Positions 48,237 through 57,743 are shown, numbered from the stretch's first letter. The stretch is 64,000 bases of DNA from JAJPHU01 sp035553375 (GCA_035553375.1 DATNCY010000245.1:1-64000); one strand, 5' to 3'. Notes: generated by a model not told the origin, from the letters alone. Made by a program: numbers and translations.

Positions 48237-49973
48237 TTAGCCAACTTGCAAGGCAGGGAGGGGAGCAGAGGCCCATTCCGTGTCGCTCTCCTCCGTCCGA
48301 TCGCCCGCCACTAACCACGTCCCATCGCCGCGCAATTGGAGCTGCATATCGTGGTATTCGAGCAGATCTTTTGATCCTACACTGAGGTAGGTCGTCGAAG
48401 TACGGGAAAGAAGTTTGAACAGATTATGTATGCGGGCAGCCGGAAGGGCGCTGGTCGCTTCATCCAGAAAGGCAAAGTCCGGCTCGACCAACAAGAGGCG
48501 AGCGAAGGCGAGGCTCTGCTGCTCGCCCAGAGAGAGAATACTTGTCCACTCGCGCTGCGGAGTATCCAGACCACCAACGCGCTCCAAGACCGACTCCAGT
48601 TGCACGTCACGCAGCACGGCGAGCAATCGCTCGTCGCCGATGACCTCATCGTCCGCAAGGGTATAAAGCAGCTGATCGCGCAAGGAGCCGAGCGTCAGGT
48701 AAGGTTGCTGCGGCAAAAACATCATTTGTTCCAACGGCGGACGGAGGATGCGGCCTTGTCCTTCCTTCCATAGTCCCGACATCGCCCGCATGAGCGCGGT
48801 TCGACCGGAACCATCGGGACCTGAAATCAACAGACGCTTGCCGCGCGGGACATCGAGCGACAGGTTTTCGATGAGTAACCGGCCATCGTCCGGCGTCGCC
48901 AACGTCAATCCTTCAAACGCCACCCGCGTCTCATCCTCCACCACTTCAAGGGGCGACTTCGCGGAGGCCGGTAAGTCTTCGGTCGCCTCATAAAACGCGC
49001 CAAGCCGCTCGACGACCGCGGCGAATGTAGTGATGCGCTGAAACTCTTTCACGATGAGCGAGAAGGCGTCCAAAACGAAGTTGAATCCCACTTGCGCCTG
49101 CGCCACCTGACCGAACTCGATCTTGTTTTGCATGTACAGCGGCACGGTGATGAGTACCGGAATAAGCTGCGTCATGTAGCCGTACCACGACGTGAAGAAG
49201 CCCAGGTTTCGATTGACGCCGATGATCGACCGAAAATTCTCCAGCGCCTTTTGCAGCCGGTTGCACACCCGACCATTCTCCTTGTGTTCACCGCGCAACA
49301 GGGCGATCGGGTCGGCATGTTCACGAACGCGGATCAGTTCATAGCGGAAGTCGGCTTCCTTTTTGAACTGCTGTACATCCAGACCAACCAGACGCCGGCC
49401 CAACAGGACGGTCATGATCGTGCCGAAGGCCGCGTAGCCGACGGCGCCGACGAGCAGCCAGGGGGTGATCGACCAAAGGACGCCCGCGAAGCCGGCCAGC
49501 GCGACCGTGGCATTGACCAAAATAAGGACAATGGAGAGTGTATTCGTGGTGAATGTCTTCACATCCTCGGAAATGCGCTGGTCGGGGTTGTCGAGTTGCC
49601 CCGTGATCTTGATGCGGTGATAGGATCGATTGGCCAAGTAGCGGTCGGTGAGATGGCGGGTGAGCCAGCCGCGCCAGCGCAGGCCCAGTATTTCCTCGGT
49701 GAAGCGCAGCAGCGTGGCCACCAGCGCCGAAATGGCGAAGACGCCGGCATAGAGCAGAGCGAGATGGCAAACGCGATCCGCCTTGCGTTCCGTGGCGGAG
49801 GTGATGAGGTCGCCATAGACGTAACTGTTGCGGATGTCGAGGCCCTTGACGAAGAGGACGAGGAGGAGCAGCACGGAGAAGAGACCGATGCCCCATCGAC
49901 CGGCACTGGATTGGAAAAAGGGCTTGGCGATAAGGAGGAACCGTGACCAACCGCTGCGGGTTCTCGACTTCAT
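48237..49973 (-). CDS. SbmA/YddA-like ABC transporter with degenerate ATPase
   Basis: The 578-residue protein has a membrane half with about six helices and an N-terminal pattern of the SbmA, BacA, YddA or ABCD family, then an ABC domain. The ABC domain has a Q-loop (FLPQQPYLTLGSLRDQL), signature LSLGEQQSLAFARLLL and Walker B FAFLDEATSAL. However, Walker A reads GPDGSGRTAL, with Arg391 in place of the catalytic lysine, and the switch histidine is Ser534 (LSVGSKDLL). ATP hydrolysis is therefore doubtful. The ATG at 49973 is 8 to 9 bases from aggagagg; 49979 is possible. Members import peptides or vitamin B12. A degenerate or purely binding role is possible here. Confidence 0.88.
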   Translation of the reverse strand: MKSRTRSGWSRFLLIAKPFFQSSAGRWGIGLFSVLLLLVLFVKGLDIRNSYVYGDLITSATERKADRVCHLALLYAGVFAISALVATLLRFTEEILGLRWRGWLTRHLTDRYLANRSYHRIKITGQLDNPDQRISEDVKTFTTNTLSIVLILVNATVALAGFAGVLWSITPWLLVGAVGYAAFGTIMTVLLGRRLVGLDVQQFKKEADFRYELIRVREHADPIALLRGEHKENGRVCNRLQKALENFRSIIGVNRNLGFFTSWYGYMTQLIPVLITVPLYMQNKIEFGQVAQAQVGFNFVLDAFSLIVKEFQRITTFAAVVERLGAFYEATEDLPASAKSPLEVVEDETRVAFEGLTLATPDDGRLLIENLSLDVPRGKRLLISGPDGSGRTALMRAMSGLWKEGQGRILRPPLEQMMFLPQQPYLTLGSLRDQLLYTLADDEVIGDERLLAVLRDVQLESVLERVGGLDTPQREWTSILSLGEQQSLAFARLLLVEPDFAFLDEATSALPAARIHNLFKLLSRTSTTYLSVGSKDLLEYHDMQLQLRGDGTWLVAGDRTEESDTEWASAPLPALQVG

Positions 49974-50340
49974 TGGCATCCTCTCCTGGGCCGCTGTGGC
50001 CGTGGTGTCGGATCGACCCGTCACCGCCGTCGCGCGAGTACGAAAAGCGGCAGCAATGCCGTCGCCGTGCCCGCGTCCGTGGGAGTGACAGGGCAGATGG
50101 TGATAAGAAGCGCGCGAACCCCAGGGCCGATTAGGGAACGAACCGCACGCTCGGAGATTGTCCCCGCTGCATGAAGTGGGAGTTAAGGATTGCCTCTTCT
50201 CTCCGGGAGATGGCCGGTTCCGTCGCGGTGTGCGCCGACCACTCCTCGTATCCCTTAAATGGGTTGTCCGCGTAGCGGATATTATTTTAGCAGCTGTTGA
50301 CGAGCGCGCAAACGGCAGATTTGCTATTTTTGCGAGAGGA
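49974..50340. other. Intergenic region upstream of the degenerate ABC transporter
   Basis: This 367-base gap lies between the stop of the GT39 gene and the start of the ABC transporter, both on the minus strand. Near 50300, the minus strand reads ttgcgc, 16 bases, taaaat, a weak promoter candidate. No gene or palindrome was found. Confidence 0.45.
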
Positions 50341-52068
50341 CTAATAGCTCTTCCTCAACCGTTGACTCGCCGTGCCGCGCCCAATCACCACGACGCGCTC
50401 GGGGGAGGTATGGTGATTGCGATCCATCGAAATGGCGGCCACTTCATGCCAGGCGAACGGCAGCGTTGGCCGCGCAGCGCCGTCGCTATCGAAGCAGAAG
50501 TAAAAATTCTCGCGCGCCAGCAGATCGGTACCGTTATCCGGCGAGAGCGGATCGATACTCATGCCGTAGTGATAGGCGAACAGTGCATCGATGTGGCCGA
50601 GACTGACCAGGCGCTGTCCCTGGGGCAATTGCTCTTTCAGGCGCGCTACCGCCGTCGCCTGGTCCTCACTTCGACGAACGCGGACATTGGTGAGGATGCC
50701 GGTGAAGGTCAGAACCATGAAACACGCTGCCGCCAACACCGCCGTGCGGATACGCGATGCCGCTCCGCCTTCGCGGGCCTTAAAGATGAGGACAGCCAAG
50801 CCGATAACCGCCAGCGCATACGCCAGGGCGAGGGGCCAGCGTTCCGCCCAAAAACTGTAACGTGGATGGTTTGTCAGGAAGATGCTGGCGAGCATCACCA
50901 CCACGCCCGCCACGATCATGGAACTGGCGACAAGTAGCGTGAATCGTCGCCAACCCGCCCGCGCCATCGTCGGCAAATCCGCGTGCAGACAGCACTGCAC
51001 CATCAGGCCAATCAACACCGCCAGGCACGGATACAAGGGAGCGAAGTAGCGCGTTTGACCTTCGGGCGGAATCCAGCAGGTGGGGAAGGAAGTGGCCACG
51101 CACAGCGCCATGAACAAGGTTTGAGGGCGAGCTTCGCCCAGGCAGCGGCGAAGATCACGGCTCAGATAGCCGAGCAGGAAGAACGACCACGGCAGGGTGC
51201 AACCGAGAACTTCCAGCGGGAAACGCAACAAGTGAACGCTCACGTCCAGCGCTTTCCAGTCGCGGAAACGCATGCTGGTATCGTTGCTGAAGATCGCCCA
51301 CACGTCCGGCCAACTCGTGCGCGCTGCGCAAGGAATCAGCCAGGCGAAGACGATGGCGACGCCCACGGCGATTCCCGTCAGATGCGCGCGACTGAAAAGA
51401 CGCCGCCATTGCCCGGTCCACAGCAGATAGGCCACCACGGCGGCGGCGAAATATACGGGAGGTTGCGGTCCCTTACATAAGACGCCCAGGCTGACGCAAA
51501 TGTAGCTGACGATCCACGTCCCCATGTCCGGCCAACCGCGTACTTGCCCCCAGTGCCACAGCAGGAGCGACGCGCTAACCAGGGCGATGAAGATCATTTC
51601 CGTTTCGGCCTGGCAGCCGGTCGTGAACATCTCGCCGAAGGTGACGAAGGCGACGGACGCCGCCAGCGCGGCGACGCGCGACAAGCACGTACGCGCGTAT
51701 CCGTAAATCAGCAGGGCGGTCAGAAGCATCGCCAACACCGAGGGTAGACGCACCGCCCATGGCGCTTCCGAACCGCAGACAACCCGGCTCGCGGCGATCA
51801 GCCAGTTTTGCAGCGGCGGACGACTGAGGAAGGGCTGTCCTTGTTCGCGCGGCACAATCCAGTCGCCGCGCTCCAGCATTTCGAAGGCGACCCGAGCGCG
51901 GCGCGATTCCTCGCCGCGCATGGACACGTCACCAATACGTATCAGGTAGGCCGCCAGAACGAGTACGATCAAGACGGCGACTTCCGGCTCGCGCCACCAG
52001 GATTTGCGGAGATGCGTTTCCTGTTGTTGGATCAACTGGTTGCTCACGGGCTCTTGCACCCCATACAT
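50341..52068 (-). CDS. GT39/ArnT-like membrane glycosyltransferase
   Basis: The 575-residue protein has about twelve hydrophobic helices. The N-terminal loop MRGEESRRARVAFEMLERGD and then WIVPREQGQPFLSRPPLQNW match the ArnT and GT39 pattern, in which an acidic residue (here Glu instead of Asp) and the PPLQNW loop form the active site. It should use a polyprenyl-phosphate sugar on the periplasmic side; which acceptor is not shown. The ATG at 52068 gives a plausible cytoplasmic tail; the open frame continues through a palindromic repeat upstream, which I consider untranslated. It lies downstream of a methyltransferase gene on the same strand. Confidence 0.85.
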   Translation of the reverse strand: MYGVQEPVSNQLIQQQETHLRKSWWREPEVAVLIVLVLAAYLIRIGDVSMRGEESRRARVAFEMLERGDWIVPREQGQPFLSRPPLQNWLIAASRVVCGSEAPWAVRLPSVLAMLLTALLIYGYARTCLSRVAALAASVAFVTFGEMFTTGCQAETEMIFIALVSASLLLWHWGQVRGWPDMGTWIVSYICVSLGVLCKGPQPPVYFAAAVVAYLLWTGQWRRLFSRAHLTGIAVGVAIVFAWLIPCAARTSWPDVWAIFSNDTSMRFRDWKALDVSVHLLRFPLEVLGCTLPWSFFLLGYLSRDLRRCLGEARPQTLFMALCVATSFPTCWIPPEGQTRYFAPLYPCLAVLIGLMVQCCLHADLPTMARAGWRRFTLLVASSMIVAGVVVMLASIFLTNHPRYSFWAERWPLALAYALAVIGLAVLIFKAREGGAASRIRTAVLAAACFMVLTFTGILTNVRVRRSEDQATAVARLKEQLPQGQRLVSLGHIDALFAYHYGMSIDPLSPDNGTDLLARENFYFCFDSDGAARPTLPFAWHEVAAISMDRNHHTSPERVVVIGRGTASQRLRKSY

Positions 52069-52204
52069 CCACGGAAGGGCGGCTATCCCCTCATCGGCAC
52101 CCGTGAGACGATCACTTCGGTGGAACGGAGCATTCAGGGATTTGAGGCAGGGTGCCAAGGTAAACAGCGCTCGTTGGCGCGACGGGGAGGTTTGTAGCGA
52201 TTTT

Positions 52205-52261
52205 GCCAGCCCACAGCGCCGGCAAGGGAAACAAAATCCCTTGCTGGCGCTGCGGGCTGAC
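52205..52261. repeat. Palindromic repeat (agcccg..agcg family), paired arms
   Basis: Arms of 24 bases at 52205-52228 and 52238-52261 pair with about four mismatches, so it is an older copy. It lies between the methyltransferase stop and the GT39 start. Confidence 0.85.
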
Positions 52262-52280
52262 AATTCATTGGGTTAGCGCA

Positions 52281-53090
52281 TCACGGCTTTATCCCGACGA
52301 CGATGAAACCTGTCAGGGTACAGAACAGTCGTCCCGCCTCGTGGATTTCCTGCAATTGCCGCAGCCATTCCTCGCCTTCGGCCGGCGACAAAACGCCGCC
52401 CGTACACGCGCGTTCGACCGTATCGGGACCGACCATCTGCATCGCCACGGGATAGCGCAGCCACAGCGTCGCGGGGGTGATCCGCACGTCTTGCAGTCCG
52501 GCCTCGTGAAACAGCGCCGGAATGCGCCGGCCGAGCCAGCCATCGCGGAAGCCGTCACACCAGACCTGAACGATCTTTCGTGTCATCAATTTGCCGGCCA
52601 TGTCCACGGTGACGGTCTCGAAATCGACCTCGTAGACGAGGACACGCCCGCCAGGGCGGGTGACGCGAATCATCTCACGCAGCGCCTGCGCCGGCGAATC
52701 AAGGTGCATGAAGATGCGATCCGCACGGCTGGCGTCGAAATGATTGTCGGCGAAAGCAAGCCGGTGCGCGTCGCCGGCTTGAAATTCGATCGGCAAACCG
52801 CAGCCCTCGGCACGCTGCTTCGCCACGGCGATCATGTGTTGGCTGCCATCCACGCCCACGACGCTGCCGTCGGGCACGACCAGACGCGCCAGCGCCCGCG
52901 CATCCTCACCGGTGCCGCAACCGACATCAAGGATGCGCTGGCCGGGTTGCACATCGAGTAACGCGAATGTGTGCCGCTTGTACGCCTGAAACGATTCGTC
53001 CGCGCCGGCCTCATCAAGGAAGCGGATGTAGTAATCGGGATCGTTCGTTCGATCGACGTTGGTGAAACCGAACAGTTTGTGCTTGTCCAT
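52281..53090 (-). CDS. SAM-dependent class I methyltransferase
   Basis: The 269-residue protein has the Rossmann-fold motif I RILDVGCGTGEDARAL, motif II with VVGVDGSQHMIAVA, and the later motif AFADNHFDASRADRIFMHL. It belongs to the UbiE or Methyltransf_11 type, with a C-terminal extension that probably binds the substrate (ARKIVQVWCDGFRDGWLG-like region). I chose the ATG at 53090; its ribosome site is weak, and a start at 53138 would add 16 residues. The substrate is not known. It stands upstream of a GT39 glycosyltransferase gene on the same strand. Confidence 0.85.
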   Translation of the reverse strand: MDKHKLFGFTNVDRTNDPDYYIRFLDEAGADESFQAYKRHTFALLDVQPGQRILDVGCGTGEDARALARLVVPDGSVVGVDGSQHMIAVAKQRAEGCGLPIEFQAGDAHRLAFADNHFDASRADRIFMHLDSPAQALREMIRVTRPGGRVLVYEVDFETVTVDMAGKLMTRKIVQVWCDGFRDGWLGRRIPALFHEAGLQDVRITPATLWLRYPVAMQMVGPDTVERACTGGVLSPAEGEEWLRQLQEIHEAGRLFCTLTGFIVVGIKP

Positions 53091-53546
53091 ACCAATCAAT
53101 CGTTGGAGGCGGCGAGGTTCTCGCCAGTTGAAATTCACAGCACAACGGAAGTATTCGTAGGGTGGGCCTCCCGGCCCTCGGCCCCCTACGTATCAAGTTA
53201 AGCAGCTGACGGTAGCCCGTTGCGCAGCTGACAAAGAGAAGTCCTTGGTGTTTCATGGGTTTATTCAACCACCCCTGAACCAACGAGGAACTCCCCATGA
53301 CGATCATAACCCAGATCGCCGACGCCATGCAAACACTCCTCACCACCACGGTCCAACAGGCCGCCCGCGACAGCGGCTTCTACCAACGACGCTCCAAACC
53401 TTGACAGCGCCCGCTCCCCGCTTTACTTTCGATGGGTAGGATACCCTGTTTATTTGGACAGACTACCCCGCCTGATGGTGAATGGTTCGCGATCCAAAAT
53501 CGACTTCCTCTTCGCGCCCGCCCGCGATGTCCGTTGGAGAACCCAC
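53091..53546. other. Intergenic region with transposase relic
   Basis: This 456-base gap holds a short inverted repeat (gtaggg at 53158-53163 and its partner near 53190), the IS4-type start relic at 53297-53404, and the ribosome site of the next gene. No other gene is seen. Confidence 0.5.
53297..53404 (+). pseudogene. Truncated start of an IS4-type transposase
   Basis: A 35-codon frame with a good ribosome site (gaggaa) reads MTIITQIADAMQTLLTTTV then QQAARDSGFYQRRSK and stops. This is the usual N-terminal pattern of an IS4-family transposase common in planctomycetes (there continuing RRSKLTG). Everything after the RRSK motif is lost, so only the first 34 residues survive. No inverted terminal repeats could be assigned. 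It is the only trace of an insertion sequence in the window. Confidence 0.6.
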
Positions 53547-56216
53547 ATGAAGCAACCCCTCCTCCTCACTGCCACGTCGCTGGCGCTGTTGCTCGGAGGG
53601 CTACCGCTGTCCGCCGCGCCCGTGGATTATGTGCGTGAGATCAAGCCACTGCTAACGCACCGCTGCTATGCGTGTCATGGTGCCTTGCAACAAAAAGGTG
53701 AACTGCGTCTCGACACCGCCAAGCTCCTGCGTGAAGGCGGCAACAGTGGGCCAGCCGTCATCCCCGGTCAGGGAAGCGAAAGCCTGCTCCTCGCCCATGT
53801 CACCGCCAGCCAAGGCAAACGACGTATGCCGCCGGCCAGCGAAGGCGAAGGACTTTCGACCAAAGAGATCACCCTGCTGCGGACCTGGATCGATCAGGGT
53901 GCCAGCGGGCCAACCGACGAAAAGCCGGAAACCGATCCGAAAGATCATTGGGCTTTCCGCGCACCCGTTCGCCCCGCGCTTCCCCCTCACCCCCAACCCC
54001 TCTCTCCCGAGTACAGGGGAGAGGGGAGCCGATTCCGAACCGGCAATCCCATCGATGCCTTCCTCACAGCCGCGCGCCAAAAGCATGGCCTGACGCCGCA
54101 ACCGCCAGCCGATCGAGCCACGCTGCTGCGTCGTGTTTATCTCGATCTCATTGGCCTGCCTCCCACGCGAGCCGAGTTGCAAGCCTTCCTGACCGACCCC
54201 GCGCCCGATGCCTACGAGAAAGTGGTCGATAAACTGCTGGCGTCGCCGCGCCACGGTGAACGCTGGGGACAGCACTGGATGGACATATGGCGATACTCGG
54301 ATTGGTGGGGACTTGGCGCGGAGGTGCGCAACAGTCAGAAGCATATGTGGCACTGGCGCGACTGGATTCTCGCCTCCATCAACGCCGACAAGGGGTACGA
54401 TCAGATGCTCCGCGAGATGTTGGCCGCGGATGAACTGTATCCCAACGATCTCGATCGCCTCCGCGCCACCGGCTTTTTGGCTCGGCAATACTTCAAGTTC
54501 AATCGCAACAGTTGGCTGGAAGAGACGGTCGAACACACCGCGAAGGCGTTCCTCGGTCTGACGATGAATTGCGCCAAGTGCCACGATCACAAGTTCGATC
54601 CGATTTCGCAGATTGACTATTATCGTTTCCGGGCGTTTTTTGAGCCGTATCAGGTTCGCACCGATGAAGTGCCCGGCGAGATGGACTTCGAGAAGGACGG
54701 CATTCCGCGTGCCTTCGATTGCAACCTCGCTGTGCCGACTTATCGTTTCGTCCGGGGCGATGAGAAACGACCGGACAAGAAACGCCCTCTGACTCCGGGT
54801 TTGCCGCGACTTCTGGCCTTCGGCCAACTCGATATTCGCCCCGTCGCGCTGCCGTTGGAATCTCATACGCCGGGGTTGCGTCCCTTCGTCTTGGAAAATC
54901 ATTTGCGTCTGGTCGAGCGACAGATCCAGGTTGCTCGCGAGAAACTTGAGCAGACAAAAAAACTCAAGAAGCCATTCGCGGTGGAGGAGAAATCGTTGGC
55001 CGTCGCCGAGACGCAGCTGCCGGCCCTGCGTGCGCGGGCGGCTGCCGATCGCGCACGCCATCAGTCTCCGCCGACTGCGGAGAGCCACAAGTTAGCCCGG
55101 CAAGCGGTCATCGCCGAACGAAAGCTGGCTCTGGCGCGTGCCGAGGAAACGCTGGCGATTGCCGAGCGAAACCTGCTCTCGGCGACGGCGGCGAAGAAAG
55201 CAGAGTTCGAGAAGAAACGCAATGCCGCCCAGACCGCCGTTGCCACGGCTCGCAAAACGCTCGATGCTCCAGGAGAAACGTATACGCCGCTGCGCGGGGC
55301 GCTGAAGACGCTTGAATCGAACATGGAAACGGAAGCGTCGCGCGGCAAGCCGTTCCCGACGACAAGCAGCGGACGCCGTTCGGCGCTGGCGCGCTGGCTG
55401 ACCGACCGCCGGCATCCGTTGACGGCCCGCGTCGCCGTCAATCATGTGTGGGCGCGTCATTTCGGCGTGCCGCTCGTCGCCACCGTCTTCGACTTCGGTC
55501 GCAAGGGTGCGGCTCCCACGCACCCGCAATTGCTCGATTGGCTGGCCGTCGATTTCATGGACAACGGCTGGAGCCTCAAGCGTCTGCATCGCCTCATGGT
55601 GACTTCGGAGGCGTATCGGCTCAGTTCCTCCAGCGCCGGCGCGAGTGCCGCCAATCGGAAGGTGGATGCGGAAAATCGCTATTATTGGCGAATGAACGCG
55701 AGTCGGATGGAGGCCCAGCTTCTGCGCGATAGTCTGCTGCACCTGGCCGGCGAACTGGACCCGGCGCTGGGCGGACCATCGCTGCATCCGGTGCGGAATG
55801 AGGCGTCGCGCCGACGCAGTCTCTACTTCTTCCATTCGCACAACGAGTACAATCGGTTTTTATCGATGTTCGACGATGCCAGTGTGTTGGAGTGCTATCG
55901 CCGGGCGCAGAGCATCGTTCCGCAACAGGCGCTCGCTCTGTCCAACAGCCGGCTCGCTCTGGATACGGCCGCTCGCATCAACGCACGCTTACATCAACAT
56001 CTGGGCACTCTTTCCGACGCCGCGTTTGTGCGTGCGGCGTTCGAGACGGTTTTGTGTGCGACGCCGACCGCCGCCGAGCAGAGCGAGTGCGAGCAAGTGT
56101 TGGCGGAGTTGGCCGGCTTGCTGAAGAAACAGGGGCGTCCCGACGCGGTTCGCCGCGCTCGCGGCGATCTCCTTCAGGCGCTGCTGAACCATAACGATTT
56201 CATCACCATACGGTAG
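53547..56216 (+). CDS. PSCyt1-DUF1549-DUF1553 secreted protein with palindrome insert
   Basis: The 889-residue protein has a signal peptide (about 1-24), then a PSCyt1 cytochrome-like domain with the CxxCH heme motif at residues 40-44 (HRCYACHG), then DUF1549 (NPIDAFLTAARQKHGL, VYLDLIGLPPTRAELQAFL) with a second CxxCH (CAKCHDHKFDPISQIDYY), a long coiled coil (about 450-590) and DUF1553 (PLTARVAVNHVWARHFGVPL). Residues 146-161 (PPHPQPLSPEYRGEGS) come from an in-frame palindrome. The ATG follows tggaga. The DUF1501 gene starts 11 bases later, so the two form an operon, as is usual in planctomycetes. The substrate is unknown. Confidence 0.92.
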   Translation: MKQPLLLTATSLALLLGGLPLSAAPVDYVREIKPLLTHRCYACHGALQQKGELRLDTAKLLREGGNSGPAVIPGQGSESLLLAHVTASQGKRRMPPASEGEGLSTKEITLLRTWIDQGASGPTDEKPETDPKDHWAFRAPVRPALPPHPQPLSPEYRGEGSRFRTGNPIDAFLTAARQKHGLTPQPPADRATLLRRVYLDLIGLPPTRAELQAFLTDPAPDAYEKVVDKLLASPRHGERWGQHWMDIWRYSDWWGLGAEVRNSQKHMWHWRDWILASINADKGYDQMLREMLAADELYPNDLDRLRATGFLARQYFKFNRNSWLEETVEHTAKAFLGLTMNCAKCHDHKFDPISQIDYYRFRAFFEPYQVRTDEVPGEMDFEKDGIPRAFDCNLAVPTYRFVRGDEKRPDKKRPLTPGLPRLLAFGQLDIRPVALPLESHTPGLRPFVLENHLRLVERQIQVAREKLEQTKKLKKPFAVEEKSLAVAETQLPALRARAAADRARHQSPPTAESHKLARQAVIAERKLALARAEETLAIAERNLLSATAAKKAEFEKKRNAAQTAVATARKTLDAPGETYTPLRGALKTLESNMETEASRGKPFPTTSSGRRSALARWLTDRRHPLTARVAVNHVWARHFGVPLVATVFDFGRKGAAPTHPQLLDWLAVDFMDNGWSLKRLHRLMVTSEAYRLSSSSAGASAANRKVDAENRYYWRMNASRMEAQLLRDSLLHLAGELDPALGGPSLHPVRNEASRRRSLYFFHSHNEYNRFLSMFDDASVLECYRRAQSIVPQQALALSNSRLALDTAARINARLHQHLGTLSDAAFVRAAFETVLCATPTAAEQSECEQVLAELAGLLKKQGRPDAVRRARGDLLQALLNHNDFITIR
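53982..54028 (+). repeat. Palindrome inserted in frame in the PSCyt1-DUF1549 gene
   Basis: A 47-base element with cccctctctccc and ggggagagggg arms around gagtaca lies inside the reading frame. A copy in opposite orientation lies in the intergenic stretch at 60535-60578. The encoded residues lie between the cytochrome-like and DUF1549 domains. Confidence 0.9.
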
Positions 56217-56227
56217 GCGAAACTCCC

Positions 56228-57685
56228 ATGAGCAAACACCGCAACTGTCCCGGTATCCATCGGCGAACATTCCTCGCGGATATGGGCATGGGTTTCGTTG
56301 GCCTGGCCCTGGGCGCGATGCTTCAGCGCGATGGCTACGCTTCCGCCGGTCCCGCGTGGACGCCGCCGGATGGCAAACCTCACCTCACGCCGAAGGCCAA
56401 AAACGTCATTTGGCTATTTATGAACGGCGGCGTCTCGCACATGGAGACATTCGACCCCAAGCCGATGCTCACCAAGTACGCCGGCAAAACCATCGCCGAA
56501 ACGCCCTTCAAGGATGCACAGAATCCCGACAAGCTGAAATTGGCTCGTGTCGTCGTCGTCAACGACGCCAACGGCCAGCAGCGCAATAAACTCTATCCGC
56601 TCCAAGTTGGTTTCAAGAAGCGCGGCCAGAGCGGGATCGAGATGAGCGATTGGTGGCCCCACCTGGGCGAATGCGTCGATGACATCGCGTTCGTGCGTTC
56701 GGTGTACACCACCGACGACAACCACGGCGCACAGACGCAGTTTCACTCCGGCCGGCACATGCTCGATGGCGAGTTTCCCACCCTGGGCGCGTGGGTTCAC
56801 TACGGACTCGGCTCGCTCAACGACAATCTGCCGCAGTTCGTGTCGATGGGACGCCGCGAATACTGGAACGCCAAGGATGGCCATTACCTCGGTCCCGCTC
56901 ACGATGCGGTTCCGCTGCGCATCGACCCGGCCAACCCACTCGACTACGGCAAGCCCGAAGGCGATGTCAGCGCCGCCGAACAGAAGGCCGCCTTCGATCT
57001 CGTTGGCCGACTCAATCGCCTGCGCGCGGTCGAGTATCCCGACGATCCGGCGCTGTCCGCGCGCATCCAGTCCTACGAATTGGCCTTCCGCATGCAGAAA
57101 TCATTGCCGGACGTGCTGAATTTCAAGGATGAAACAGAGAGGACAAAGACGTTATATGGACTGGATCGACCGGAGACGCGCGATTTTGGGATGCAATTGC
57201 TGGCCTCGCGTCGCTTGGTGGAGCGCGGCGTGCGTTTCATCCAGATTCAGCACGGTGCCGGCGGCGCCGGCGTCTGGGACGCGCACGGCGGTCTGCGTGC
57301 CAACCATGCCCGCAACTGTTTGCAAGTGGATAAGCCGATCGCGGGGCTGCTCAAGGATCTGAAGCGCCGCGGTTTGCTGGACGAAACGCTCGTCGTCTTC
57401 GGTACGGAGTTTGGCCGTACACCCGGCACGCAGGGTTCGGATGGCCGCGATCATCACATTTACGGCTTCTCGGTGTGGCTGGCCGGCGGCGGCATCAAGG
57501 GCGGCATCGCCCACGGCAAGACCGACGAAATCGGTTTCCACGCGGTCGAGAACCGCCACTACGTCACCGATGTCCACGCCACCATCTTGCGTTTGCTCGG
57601 CCTGGACTCGCGCCGCCTGGAAGTGCCCGGCCGCAAGCGTTTGGAGATCGATCACGGCAAGGCCATCGCCGAGATCATGGCTTGA
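56228..57685 (+). CDS. DUF1501 Tat-exported protein
   Basis: The 485-residue protein has a twin-arginine signal (HRRTFLADMGMGFVGLALGA), so it is exported folded. The body is a DUF1501 domain of the alkaline-phosphatase and sulfatase superfamily: IWLFMNGGVSHMETFDPKP, GRHMLDGEFPTLGAWVHYGL, HGAGGAGVWDAHGGL, VVFGTEFGRTPGTQGSDGRD and HYVTDVHATILRLLGLD, with many of the metal-binding residues. It follows the PSCyt1-DUF1549-DUF1553 gene after 11 bases. The pair is a planctomycete hallmark; the reaction and substrate are not established. It should act in the periplasm together with its partner. Confidence 0.93.
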   Translation: MSKHRNCPGIHRRTFLADMGMGFVGLALGAMLQRDGYASAGPAWTPPDGKPHLTPKAKNVIWLFMNGGVSHMETFDPKPMLTKYAGKTIAETPFKDAQNPDKLKLARVVVVNDANGQQRNKLYPLQVGFKKRGQSGIEMSDWWPHLGECVDDIAFVRSVYTTDDNHGAQTQFHSGRHMLDGEFPTLGAWVHYGLGSLNDNLPQFVSMGRREYWNAKDGHYLGPAHDAVPLRIDPANPLDYGKPEGDVSAAEQKAAFDLVGRLNRLRAVEYPDDPALSARIQSYELAFRMQKSLPDVLNFKDETERTKTLYGLDRPETRDFGMQLLASRRLVERGVRFIQIQHGAGGAGVWDAHGGLRANHARNCLQVDKPIAGLLKDLKRRGLLDETLVVFGTEFGRTPGTQGSDGRDHHIYGFSVWLAGGGIKGGIAHGKTDEIGFHAVENRHYVTDVHATILRLLGLDSRRLEVPGRKRLEIDHGKAIAEIMA

Positions 57686-57687
57686 CT

Positions 57688-57743
57688 GCCAGCCCGCAGC
57701 GCCAGCAAGGGTACTCTTTCCCTTGCTTGCGCTGCGGGCTGGC
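57688..57743. repeat. Palindromic repeat (agcccg..agcg family), paired arms
   Basis: Arms of 24 bases at 57688-57711 and 57720-57743 pair with one mismatch. The unit starts 2 bases after the DUF1501 stop, so it may mark the end of that transcript. Confidence 0.88.

Noticed and set aside
52069..52263. N-terminal extension of the GT39 gene through the palindromic repeat
   Set aside because: The extra residues (ASKGFCFPCRRCG type) come from translating the intergenic repeat; the same pattern appears at other repeats and is not family sequence.
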